Notes under the pieces: model-generated | The model's input: the letters and a program-made list of their open reading frames with translations, nothing else | The model's database searches: none | Told to the model about the DNA's origin: nothing | Assembly: GCA_046541515.1 (NCBI GenBank) | Contig: JBKHDD010000031.1 | Coordinates: 1 to 34,676, forward strand | DNA length: 34,676 bases | Direction of reading: 5' to 3' | From: CAYFVR01 sp046541515 | GTDB taxonomy: Bacteria; Desulfobacterota; Desulfobacteria; Desulfobacterales; Desulfococcaceae | Program-made: the position numbers and the translations under genes | Part shown: piece by piece, positions 1 to 7,594 of the stretch | How positions within the stretch are numbered: position 1 is the stretch's first letter | How the letters are laid out: every line of letters starts with the position of its first letter

Positions 1-1644
1 GTTCCGGTGGACGAGTCGCTGTTTCTCCACTACGCCGTCAACATCACCGATCAAAAAGCCCGGGAAGTCGAGCTGAAGGCGGCGCGCCGGGCCGCCGAAA
101 AGGCCGGCCGGGCCAAAAGCCATTTTCTGGCCAAAATGAGCCACGAAATTCGAAAGCCCATGAACACGGTCATCGGCATGATCGAACTGGCCCTGGACGA
201 CGAACTGTCGCCCCGTCCCCGGGACATGCTGGAAACCGCGCGGACTTCCGCCGAAGATCTGCGGGCCCTGCTGGACGATATCCTGGATCTGTCCAAAATC
301 GAGGCGGGACAACTGGCGCTGGAAATCGCCGAGTTTGATCCGGCCCGGCTGGTCGCCGACGTGGCGCGCGCCCTGGAGCCCCGGGCGCGAAAGAAAGGGC
401 TGGGCCTGCGAACCGTTTTGGCCCCCGATCTGCCCGAGCGCTTCCGGGGCGCCCCTCGTCGACTTCGCCAAGTGCTGAATAATTTGGTGGAAAACGCCCT
501 CAAATTCACCCGGACCGGCGGCGTGACGGTGACCGCCGGCCCGGACGCCGAGGCCAAATCCAATCCGGAGGGTTGGACCGCGCTTCGGTTCGCCGTTTGC
601 GATACCGGACCGGGCATTCCGGCGGATCAACTGGACCGGGTCTTCGACGCCTTTTCCCGGGGGGACGACGCCGACCACCGACGTTTCGAGGGCGCCGGGC
701 TGGGCGCGACCATTTCCCGGGAACTGGTGGCGGCCATGGGCGGCGAGTTGACGGTGGAAAGCCGCCTGGGAGAGGGGGCGACCTTCGTCTTCACCGTCCG
801 GGGCGAGGCCCTCGCCCCTTCCGGCGCCGACTCCACCGACGCGGCGGCGCCGGTCGATGTTCCCGAAGACGCAGGTCCCTTGCGAATTCTTCTGGCGGAA
901 GACAACCCCATGAACCAAAAGCTGGTGGAAAGCCTGCTGGTTCCCCGGGGGCACGCCGTGGACATCGCATCCGACGGGAAGGCGGCATTGGAACGGCTGG
1001 GCGAGGCCGCCTACGACCTGGTGCTCATGGACATCCAGATGCCCGGCATGGACGGGCTGGAAGCCACCCGCCGCCTGCGGACTTGGGAGTCGGACCGGGG
1101 ATCGCGTGTCCCGGTGTACGCCCTGGGCGCGCGTGTGCTTAACGGCGAGCGGGAGCAATGCATCGCCGCCGGCATGGACGGGTTCATCCCCAAGCCCATT
1201 CGCCGGGAAGATTTGTTCCGCGTGCTGGCGGGCCTTTCTCCGTCCCGGGCCGCCTCGGCTTCTTCGGCGCCGTCCCCCGCCCCAAAAAGCGGCGAGCCCC
1301 CGCTGGACCGGGAGGGCCTTTTGGACATCGTGGGCGGCCTGCCCCGGATCGCCCGGGAGCTGATCCGGCTGTATCGCCAGAACTGCCCGGAACTGGTCGA
1401 AAAGGTGCGACGGGCCGTGGAAGCCGCCGACGCCCGGAAATTAAAAGAATCGGCCCATGCCCTCAAGGGCATGAGCCTCAACCTTTCCGCCGGCCCGGTG
1501 GCGGAGGCCTCCTTGCGGCTGGAGCGGTTGGGCCGGTCCGAAGACCTGACCCACGCCGCCCGGGAATTCCAGACGCTGGAAGAAGAAGTGGCCCGGCTGA
1601 AGAAAGAACTGGATATTTTTCTTGAGGCGCTGGAACCGGATTGA
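1..1644 (+). CDS. Hybrid sensor histidine kinase (PAS end-HisKA-HATPase-REC-HPt), 5' partial
   Basis: The reading frame is open at the first base, so the N-terminus lies outside the window. The first visible residues (YAVNITDQKARE) look like the end of a PAS/PAC sensor domain. A HisKA dimerisation domain follows with the H-box MSHEIRKPMN (His codon near 142), then an HATPase_c domain with N-box LNNLVENALKF, G1 DTGPGIP and a slightly unusual G2 GAGLGATIS. A receiver follows (acidic LLAEDN, phospho-Asp in LVLMDIQMP, Lys in PKPI), then a C-terminal HPt domain (AHALKGM). This is the full set for an internal His-Asp-His phosphorelay. In the receiver the usual ALTA segment reads ALGA, so the conserved Thr/Ser next to the active site is missing. 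No membrane segment is visible. It is the first of six co-directional signalling genes leading to kaiB-kaiC. The input signal cannot be read from the sequence. Confidence 0.93.
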   Translation, partial: VPVDESLFLHYAVNITDQKAREVELKAARRAAEKAGRAKSHFLAKMSHEIRKPMNTVIGMIELALDDELSPRPRDMLETARTSAEDLRALLDDILDLSKIEAGQLALEIAEFDPARLVADVARALEPRARKKGLGLRTVLAPDLPERFRGAPRRLRQVLNNLVENALKFTRTGGVTVTAGPDAEAKSNPEGWTALRFAVCDTGPGIPADQLDRVFDAFSRGDDADHRRFEGAGLGATISRELVAAMGGELTVESRLGEGATFVFTVRGEALAPSGADSTDAAAPVDVPEDAGPLRILLAEDNPMNQKLVESLLVPRGHAVDIASDGKAALERLGEAAYDLVLMDIQMPGMDGLEATRRLRTWESDRGSRVPVYALGARVLNGEREQCIAAGMDGFIPKPIRREDLFRVLAGLSPSRAASASSAPSPAPKSGEPPLDREGLLDIVGGLPRIARELIRLYRQNCPELVEKVRRAVEAADARKLKESAHALKGMSLNLSAGPVAEASLRLERLGRSEDLTHAAREFQTLEEEVARLKKELDIFLEALEPD

Positions 1645-1713
1645 TACAGTTCCCCGTCCGCCGGATATCCATTTTTTCCGCGAGAACCAACGCCAACCCG
1701 ATTGAAAGCGCCC

Positions 1714-3378
1714 ATGACGCCTCCCGCATTTCATGCGCCGAGCGAAGATTCCCCGGCTTCTCCCGCAACCGCCCCGGAGACGGAACCCGCACGCCTCCGG
1801 GAACGGCTGGACCTGGTCCTCCGGGCGGCCGGGCTGGCCTGGTGGGATTGGAACCTGGAAACCGGAACGGTGGATTTCAGCCCCCGGAAGCTGGAAATGC
1901 TGGGCTTCGCGCCCGGGGACGTCGCGCCCACCGCGGACGCGTTCATCGACCTGATTCATCCGGAAGACGCCGACGCGGCCAAGACCGCCATGCGGGAGCA
2001 TTTGGACGGAAGACGGCCGATGTACGATGTTCGCTATCGGCTTCGGACCCGGGACGGCGGATGGAAGTGGCTTCGGGATCGGGGACGCGTGGTGGCCCGG
2101 GACGTCGACGGCCGGCCCCTGCGGGTGGCCGGCGCCGTTCAGGACATCGATGAAATCAAAATGGCCGAGGCGGAGCGGGACTGGCTGTTCAATCTTTCCT
2201 CGGATCTCTTCGCCGTCTGCGATCTGGAGGGAAGATTTCGGCAGGCGAATCCCGCCTGGTCCTGGATTCTGGGCTGGACCGCCGAAGAACTCGTCGGGAG
2301 GCCCTGGTCCGAACTCATCCATCCCGAAGACCGCGAAGCCGGCGACGCGGCGCTGAAACGGCTGAAGGGCGGGCGACCGCTTTCGGAGTTGGAACTCCGC
2401 CACCGCCACCGGGGCGGCGGCTGGCGCTGGCTTTCCTGGAACGCCGAGCCCCGCCCCGCGGAGGGGCGAATCTATGGCGCCGCCCGGGACATCACCGAGC
2501 AAAAGATCCGTGAAGCGGATTTGGAAAGCCACCGGAATCATCTGGAAGAGTTGGTGGAGCGGCGCACCGCGGAGCTGACCGAAATCAACAATCGGCTGGC
2601 CCTGGAGGTGGGGGAGCGCCGCCGGGCCGAAGCCCGGCTGAGAAGACGCTCCGAGGCGCTGGCCCGCTCCAACGCCGATCTGGAGCAGTTCGCCTACATC
2701 GCCTCCCACGATCTCCAGGAGCCGCTGCGAAAAGTTCGGGCCTTCGGCGATCGGCTGGAGACCAAATACGGCCATGTGCTGGAGGACCGGGGAAGGGACT
2801 ATCTGGAGCGGATGCGCTCCGCCGCCGAGCGGATGCAGACCATGGTCAACGAACTGCTGACCCTTTCCCGGGTTTCCACCCGGGGACGGGCCTTCGTTGA
2901 AACCGATCTGGACGGACTTCTCGCCGAGGTGCTCTCGGACCTGGAACTCCAGATCGAGCGGACCGGCGGCCGCGTGACCGCCGACCCGTTGCCTCGCCTT
3001 TCCGCGGACCCGGCCCAGATTCGCCAGGTGTTCGCCAATCTGATCGGCAACGCCCTCAAGTTTCATCGAAAAGACGTTCCGCCGGAAGTGCGGATCGCCG
3101 CGTCGCCCGATCCGGGAGACCCGCCGCCGGCCTGGCGCATTCGAGTTTCCGACAACGGCATCGGCTTCGAAGAATCCCAGGCGGAGCGGATTTTTCAGCC
3201 TTTTCAGCGGCTGCACGGTCGGGGCGAATACGAAGGCAGCGGCATCGGTCTGGCCATCTGTCGGAAAATCGTGGAACGCCACGGCGGCCTCTTGACGGCG
3301 AAAAGTCGTCCGGGCGAAGGGGCCGCCTTCGAAATCCGCCTGCCCGTCCACACCCCAACCGGAAGGGCCGAATCATGA
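1714..3378 (+). CDS. PAS-domain sensor histidine kinase, Cph1-like transmitter
   Basis: The protein has about 554 residues. Two PAS/PAC units come first (about 20-145 and 155-270; both have an HPED motif, and the second ends in ARDITEQK). A charged coiled coil follows (about 270-330). Then come a HisKA domain with the H-box ASHDLQEPLRKV, typical of kinases related to the phytochrome Cph1, and an HATPase_c domain (N-box LIGNALKFH, G1 DNGIGF, G2 GSGIGLAICRKI). There is no GAF-PHY chromophore module, so it is not a phytochrome. It has no membrane segment and is probably cytoplasmic. The ATG at 1714 was chosen; an in-frame TTG at 1702 would add four residues, and neither has a clear Shine-Dalgarno. 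The stop overlaps the ATG of the next receiver gene (ATGA), so the two are translationally coupled and probably form a cognate pair. Confidence 0.9.
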   Translation: MTPPAFHAPSEDSPASPATAPETEPARLRERLDLVLRAAGLAWWDWNLETGTVDFSPRKLEMLGFAPGDVAPTADAFIDLIHPEDADAAKTAMREHLDGRRPMYDVRYRLRTRDGGWKWLRDRGRVVARDVDGRPLRVAGAVQDIDEIKMAEAERDWLFNLSSDLFAVCDLEGRFRQANPAWSWILGWTAEELVGRPWSELIHPEDREAGDAALKRLKGGRPLSELELRHRHRGGGWRWLSWNAEPRPAEGRIYGAARDITEQKIREADLESHRNHLEELVERRTAELTEINNRLALEVGERRRAEARLRRRSEALARSNADLEQFAYIASHDLQEPLRKVRAFGDRLETKYGHVLEDRGRDYLERMRSAAERMQTMVNELLTLSRVSTRGRAFVETDLDGLLAEVLSDLELQIERTGGRVTADPLPRLSADPAQIRQVFANLIGNALKFHRKDVPPEVRIAASPDPGDPPPAWRIRVSDNGIGFEESQAERIFQPFQRLHGRGEYEGSGIGLAICRKIVERHGGLLTAKSRPGEGAAFEIRLPVHTPTGRAES

Positions 3379-3833
3379 AACCGGAACAAAATCCCCGCCC
3401 CGTAACGATTCTCATGGCCGACGACGATCCCGACGACCGCCTGATGGCCCGGGAGGCTTTCGAGGAAAGCCGGCTGGCCAACCGACTCTTTTTCGTCCAC
3501 GACGGAGAGGAATTGATGGACTACCTGTTTCGCCGGGGGGATTTCGCCGACCCCGCCCGCTCTCCCCGACCGGGCGTCATTCTTCTGGACCTGAACATGC
3601 CCCGGAAGGACGGGCGCGAGGCGCTGGGGGAAATCAAGACCGATCCGGACCTGCGGCGGATTCCCATCGTCATTCTCACCACCTCCAAGGCCGAGGAGGA
3701 CATCCTGCGCTCCTACGATCTGGGCGCCAACAGCTTTATCACCAAGCCGGTGACTTTCGAATCTCTCTTGAACGTGGTTCGGACCATCAGCAGTTACTGG
3801 TTCGAAATCGTGGAACTTCCCCGGGTGGACTGA
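3375..3833 (+). CDS. Single-domain response regulator, Rcp1-like
   Basis: This 152-residue protein is a stand-alone receiver. Visible are the acidic cluster MADDDPDD, the phospho-acceptor Asp72 in ILLDLNMPRKDG, the Thr pair in ILTTSKAEED and the Lys in ITKPV. The PRKDGREAL segment and the long insertion around residues 50-66 are typical of the Rcp1 class that pairs with Cph1-type kinases. There is no output domain, so it probably acts as a phosphate shuttle or by binding a partner protein. It overlaps the upstream PAS kinase by 4 bp, which makes that kinase its likely phosphodonor. The next kinase starts 28 bp downstream on the same strand. Confidence 0.9.
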   Translation: MKPEQNPRPVTILMADDDPDDRLMAREAFEESRLANRLFFVHDGEELMDYLFRRGDFADPARSPRPGVILLDLNMPRKDGREALGEIKTDPDLRRIPIVILTTSKAEEDILRSYDLGANSFITKPVTFESLLNVVRTISSYWFEIVELPRVD

Positions 3834-3861
3834 CCGCCCGGATCGCGGTGCGGAACAAATT

Positions 3862-6234
3862 ATGAATGTTGACGGGTTGGAAACCGACCGGGATGTCCGG
3901 GTGCTGCTCATCGAGGACGACGAGGACGACTACCTGCTGACCCGGGAGATGCTCGACGAGGTCCCGTTCGTCCGGTACCGAATTGACTGGGCGGCCGCAT
4001 TTGAAAAAGGGCTCGACCTTCTTTGTTCGAATCCTTACGATGTTTGTCTGATCGATTTCCGCCTCGGCCAATACGACGGACTGGATCTGTTGCGGGCGGC
4101 GGTCTTCCGGGGCGTCCACACGCCGATGATCATTCTGACCGGTCAGGGCGATCGGGAAACCGACATGCGGGCCATGACGGCCGGCGCCGCCGATTTTCTG
4201 GTGAAGGCTCGGCTGGACAGCGACGCCCTGGAGCGGTCGATCCGCTACGCCATCGAACGGGCCCGTCTTCAGCGGGCCCTGCGGGACGGCGAACGGCGGA
4301 CCCGCCACGTCATCGAAAAAACGCCCATCGGCATCTGCGTCACCGACGAATTCGGCCGGTTCGAGTTCGTCAATCCGTCCTTTCGCCGCCTTTACCAGTA
4401 CAAATCCTCGGAGCTGATCGGAAACCATTTCACCATGATCGTTCCCGAGCCCGAGCGGAAGCTGCTGACCGATCTCCACGACGAATTCATCGCCACCGGA
4501 GGGGAAACCAGTATCCGGGGGGAATGGGAGGTGGTTCCCCGCCATGGCGGCCATCTGACGATTCTGGCCGACGCCGCCCGGATCCTCGGCGCGGACGGGC
4601 GACCCAAAAAAGTCACCTACGTCATCGACATTACCAAGCGCAAACGGATGGAGCGGGAGCTGGCCGAGGCCAAGGAGGCGGCGGAGACCGCCAACCGGGC
4701 CAAAAGCGATTTCCTGGCCCGGATGAGCCACGAGATCCGGACGCCCATGAACGCCATCATCGGGATGACGGACGTGCTGGGCCAGACGGACTTGAAGGCC
4801 AATCAGCGGGAATACGTGGAAACCGTGAGGGACGCCGGAGACCATCTGCTGGCCTTGATCAACGACATTCTGGATCTCTCCAAAATCGAGGCGGGGAAGC
4901 TGACCCTGGACGTGGTGGACTTCGACGTGGAAACGGCCATCCAGTCCGCCGTCCGCCCCTTGCGGGTTCAGGCCGAAGGCGCGGGGCTGACCCTGAAGAC
5001 CCGGGTGGACCCGGCCGTTCCCGGTTGCCTGCGCGGAGACCCGGTGCGGCTGCGGCAGATTCTGCTGAACCTGGCCGGGAACGCCGTGAAATTCACCGAA
5101 GAGGGCGGGGTGGAAATCGGGGTGGCCCCCGCGTCTTCCGAACCGGCGACGGGTTCGGAAATCCGGCTGGAATTCCGGGTGACCGACACCGGCGTGGGCG
5201 TTCCGCCGGAACAGCAGTCCCGCATTTTCGATCGGTTCGCCCAGGGAGACGCGCCCGGGATTTCCGAGCGGGGCGCCGGCCTGGGCCTTTCCATCTGCCG
5301 TCACCTGGTGGAGATGATGGGCGGCCGAATTTGGGTGGAAAGCGTCCCCGGCCGGGGCAGCGTCTTCCGTTTCACCGCGGGATTCCAGGCGGGGGATCCC
5401 CGCCGGCTCCCGGTTTCGGAGACGCCGGCCCGGGATGGCGGCGAATTGCCCAAACTGCGCGTGCTGGTGGCCGAAGACAACGAACTGAACCGGAAGCTGG
5501 CCCGGATCATGCTGGAACAGCTTGGTCATTCGGTGATTTCGGTGCGGGACGGCGGGGAGGCCCTTTCCCGGCTGCGGACCATTCCCGTGGACCTGGTGCT
5601 CATGGACCTGGAGATGGCCGGCATGGACGGCTACGCCGCCACCCGCCGAATCCGGGCCGGGGACGCCGGCGAATCGGCCCGGAATCTTCCCGTCATCGCC
5701 TTGACCGCCCACGCCTTCGGGGAATACCGGGATCGGGCCGGCGAGGCCGGCATGGACGGATACCTGACCAAACCCATACGAGCCGCTGAACTGCGGGAGG
5801 CCATCATGCGCCATTTACCCCCGAAGAACGAAAAGCCCGCCGACCCGTCCGACCCGTCCGACCCGGGCGGGCGGGTGGTCGCCGCGCCGCCCGACGCCAC
5901 GATTTTCGACTGGCCGGAGTTCGTGCGTCGGGTGGGCGGCAACGAAACCCTCTGTCGAGAGCTGGTCGGCGTCTTTCTGGACCGGATGCCGGTCCAGCGG
6001 GACCGGCTGATCGAAGCCATGGCGACGGGCGATCTGGAAAAAATCCGGTCCGAGGCCCACGCGGTCAAGGGGATGGCGGCCAATATCTCCGCGCCCCGGC
6101 TTCGGGACGTGGCCGCCGAGGCCGAGCGGCGGGCCGCCGAAGGCGATCCCGACGGCGCGGCCCGGGCGGTGCGCCGCCTGGCCGAGGCTTGCGAACGGCT
6201 GGGGGAGGAGGTGCGACGGTGGCAAAGCCAGTGA
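3862..6234 (+). CDS. Hybrid kinase REC-PAS-HisKA-HATPase-REC-HPt
   Basis: The protein has 790 residues. An N-terminal receiver (about 12-130; LLIEDDEDD, Asp in CLIDFRLG) leads to a PAS domain (about 145-265, ending YVIDITKRK). A HisKA domain follows with H-box MSHEIRTPMN, then HATPase_c (N-box LNLAGNAVKF, G1 DTGVGVP, G2 GAGLGLSICRHL), a second receiver (VLVAEDNELN, Asp in LVLMDLEMAG, intact ALTA, LTKPI) and an HPt domain (AHAVKGMAANIS). The linker before HPt is acidic and Pro-rich and contains three tandem 9-nt units of CGACCC-type at 5841-5867. The N-terminal receiver suggests it accepts phosphate or allosteric control from another kinase of the cluster, plausibly through the adjacent Rcp1-like receiver; that link is inference. 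A 166-bp gap with no clear signal separates it from the KaiA-like gene. Confidence 0.92.
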   Translation: MNVDGLETDRDVRVLLIEDDEDDYLLTREMLDEVPFVRYRIDWAAAFEKGLDLLCSNPYDVCLIDFRLGQYDGLDLLRAAVFRGVHTPMIILTGQGDRETDMRAMTAGAADFLVKARLDSDALERSIRYAIERARLQRALRDGERRTRHVIEKTPIGICVTDEFGRFEFVNPSFRRLYQYKSSELIGNHFTMIVPEPERKLLTDLHDEFIATGGETSIRGEWEVVPRHGGHLTILADAARILGADGRPKKVTYVIDITKRKRMERELAEAKEAAETANRAKSDFLARMSHEIRTPMNAIIGMTDVLGQTDLKANQREYVETVRDAGDHLLALINDILDLSKIEAGKLTLDVVDFDVETAIQSAVRPLRVQAEGAGLTLKTRVDPAVPGCLRGDPVRLRQILLNLAGNAVKFTEEGGVEIGVAPASSEPATGSEIRLEFRVTDTGVGVPPEQQSRIFDRFAQGDAPGISERGAGLGLSICRHLVEMMGGRIWVESVPGRGSVFRFTAGFQAGDPRRLPVSETPARDGGELPKLRVLVAEDNELNRKLARIMLEQLGHSVISVRDGGEALSRLRTIPVDLVLMDLEMAGMDGYAATRRIRAGDAGESARNLPVIALTAHAFGEYRDRAGEAGMDGYLTKPIRAAELREAIMRHLPPKNEKPADPSDPSDPGGRVVAAPPDATIFDWPEFVRRVGGNETLCRELVGVFLDRMPVQRDRLIEAMATGDLEKIRSEAHAVKGMAANISAPRLRDVAAEAERRAAEGDPDGAARAVRRLAEACERLGEEVRRWQSQ

Positions 6235-6400
6235 CGGGGATCGGCGGGCCAAACCGGAGACGTCGCCGGAACGGTCGCTCGCCTCCGCCCGCGGCCGATT
6301 CTGCCGCCCCGGAGGTTTGGATCCGCAGGGAGCCTTTTTCGGTCTGCGTCGAGGGTAGGCCGGCTTGTGAAACCCCTTCCGCGCGATATGGATTTCATCG

Positions 6401-7300
6401 ATGACCCCAGCCGATTTCCGCCAACCCTCCGAAGATTCTTTCGGGGCGCGACCGAAGCCGGAAACGCTTCGGGTGGTTCTGATCGAGGACGATCCCGACG
6501 ACCTGCTGATTCTGGGGGAGGCGCTGGCCCAGGCGACCGATCCTTCCATCTCTCTGGTCCATGAAAGCCGGCTGGACGCGGGCGTCCGGCGGCTCCTGAA
6601 GGAGGATTGTTCCCTGGTGCTGCTGGACCTTTCGCTGCCCGACGTGGGCGGTTTGGAAACCCTGCGGCGACTGCGGGACGCCCGGCCCGATCTGCCGGTG
6701 GTGGTGCTGACCGGCACCGACGACGAAGAGACCGCCATCGAGGCGGTTCGGGCCGGCGCCCAGGACTACTTGGTCAAGGGGCGGTTCGGTGACGACACCC
6801 TGTTGCGGGCGATCCGGTACGCCGTGGAGCGCCACCAGCTCAAGGTTCGGCTGGAGGCGGCCCGCCAGCGGGAGCGACGGGAGCGAGAACTTCGGGAGCT
6901 GGAGCGGCTCGCCCCCCGGGAATCGCTGGAACTGGCCGACGAAGGTCCCCTGGAGCGTCGCGCCCCGGACGTCCATCGGTCCCTGGTTCGGGCCTACGAC
7001 CGACTGCTTTCCGACGCCCTGGAAACCCAGCTTTTTCGAACGGAGTCGGACCTGGCGCTCGGCGCCCGGGAAATCAGCGAACGGCTTTGCGCCTTGGGCG
7101 CCCGGGCAAGGGACGTGGTCAATTTGCACGCCGCGGTAATCCAGGAGCGGACCCGACGGGAAAATCCAGAAAAGGGCCGGGCCTGCCTGACCGAGGGGCG
7201 GATGCTCCTGATGCGGCTGCTGGGATACCTGGCCGATTGCTATCGCCAACGAAGCAACGAAAGACCGGCGGACCATCCGGAAAAGGGGAAGGCCCCGTGA
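6401..7300 (+). CDS. Receiver protein with KaiA/RsbU-like C-terminal helical domain (candidate KaiA)
   Basis: The protein has 299 residues. A receiver domain (about 24-142) carries the acidic LIEDDPDD, Asp76 in LVLLDLSLP, Thr104 in VLTGTDD and Lys126, so it looks phosphorylatable. A charged, probably coiled-coil linker runs from about 143 to 185. The C-terminal block (about 191-285) is all helical and has the spacing of the KaiA/RsbU superfamily: a YxxLL helix, a LGAREISERL helix, the turn-plus-helix ARDVVNLH, and a last helix ending LGYLADCYRQRS. The last helix closely resembles the end of cyanobacterial KaiA as recalled (VIAHLCEMYRRS). Unlike classical KaiA, whose N-terminal domain is a pseudo-receiver, this receiver keeps its active site. 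The TGA overlaps the GTG of kaiB (GTGA at 7297-7300), giving a kaiA-kaiB-kaiC gene order. Proposed role: stimulating KaiC autophosphorylation under phosphorelay control. The receiver is certain; the KaiA-like role is inferred. Confidence 0.75.
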   Translation: MTPADFRQPSEDSFGARPKPETLRVVLIEDDPDDLLILGEALAQATDPSISLVHESRLDAGVRRLLKEDCSLVLLDLSLPDVGGLETLRRLRDARPDLPVVVLTGTDDEETAIEAVRAGAQDYLVKGRFGDDTLLRAIRYAVERHQLKVRLEAARQRERRERELRELERLAPRESLELADEGPLERRAPDVHRSLVRAYDRLLSDALETQLFRTESDLALGAREISERLCALGARARDVVNLHAAVIQERTRRENPEKGRACLTEGRMLLMRLLGYLADCYRQRSNERPADHPEKGKAP

Positions 7301-7593
7301 AAGAATATCTGCTGAAGCTGTTCGTCACCGGACGAACCACCCGATCGGAACGGGCCATCGCCAACCTCCGGCGCCTGTGCGACCGGGAGCTGGCGGGTCG
7401 GTACGAGTTGTTGGTGGTGGACATTTTGGAGCGGCCGCATCTGGCCGAGGAGGAACGGATCATGGCGACCCCGACCCTGGTCCGGGTGATGCCCCAGCCG
7501 GTTCGCCGGGTCGTGGGCGACCTGTCGGATGAAACCCAGGTGCGCGCCGGGCTGGATATTCCGGGCGGCGGCCGGCCTTCGGAGGACGAATAA
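7297..7593 (+). CDS. kaiB: Circadian clock protein KaiB
   Basis: KaiB is a small thioredoxin-like protein that binds the CI ring of phosphorylated KaiC. This one has 98 residues, the normal family length. It shows the KaiB signature throughout: LKLFVTG at the N-terminus, LLVVDILERPHLAEEE in the middle, then IMATPTLVRVMP, PVRRVVGDLSD and a final VRAGLDI. The invariant Ala-Thr-Pro-Thr-Leu and Gly-Asp-Leu-Ser-Asp segments are intact. The GTG start at 7297 overlaps the stop of the KaiA-like gene and is set by homology (MKEYLLKLFVTG). kaiC starts one base after its stop codon, so the two are co-translated. Nothing suggests decay. Confidence 0.97.
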   Translation: MKEYLLKLFVTGRTTRSERAIANLRRLCDRELAGRYELLVVDILERPHLAEEERIMATPTLVRVMPQPVRRVVGDLSDETQVRAGLDIPGGGRPSEDE

Positions 7594-7594
7594 C

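Noticed and set aside
1441..3351. Very long minus-strand open frame of about 636 codons opposite the PAS kinase; similar ones lie at 3787-5814, 12086-13954, 25774-27858 and 28119-30152
   Set aside because: They are exact antisense shadows of clear domain-bearing genes in GC-rich DNA and show no recognisable domains of their own.
1714..3378. Phytochrome (Cph1) photoreceptor paired with Rcp1
   Set aside because: The transmitter and the receiver resemble this pair, but no GAF-PHY domain or chromophore site is present, only PAS domains.
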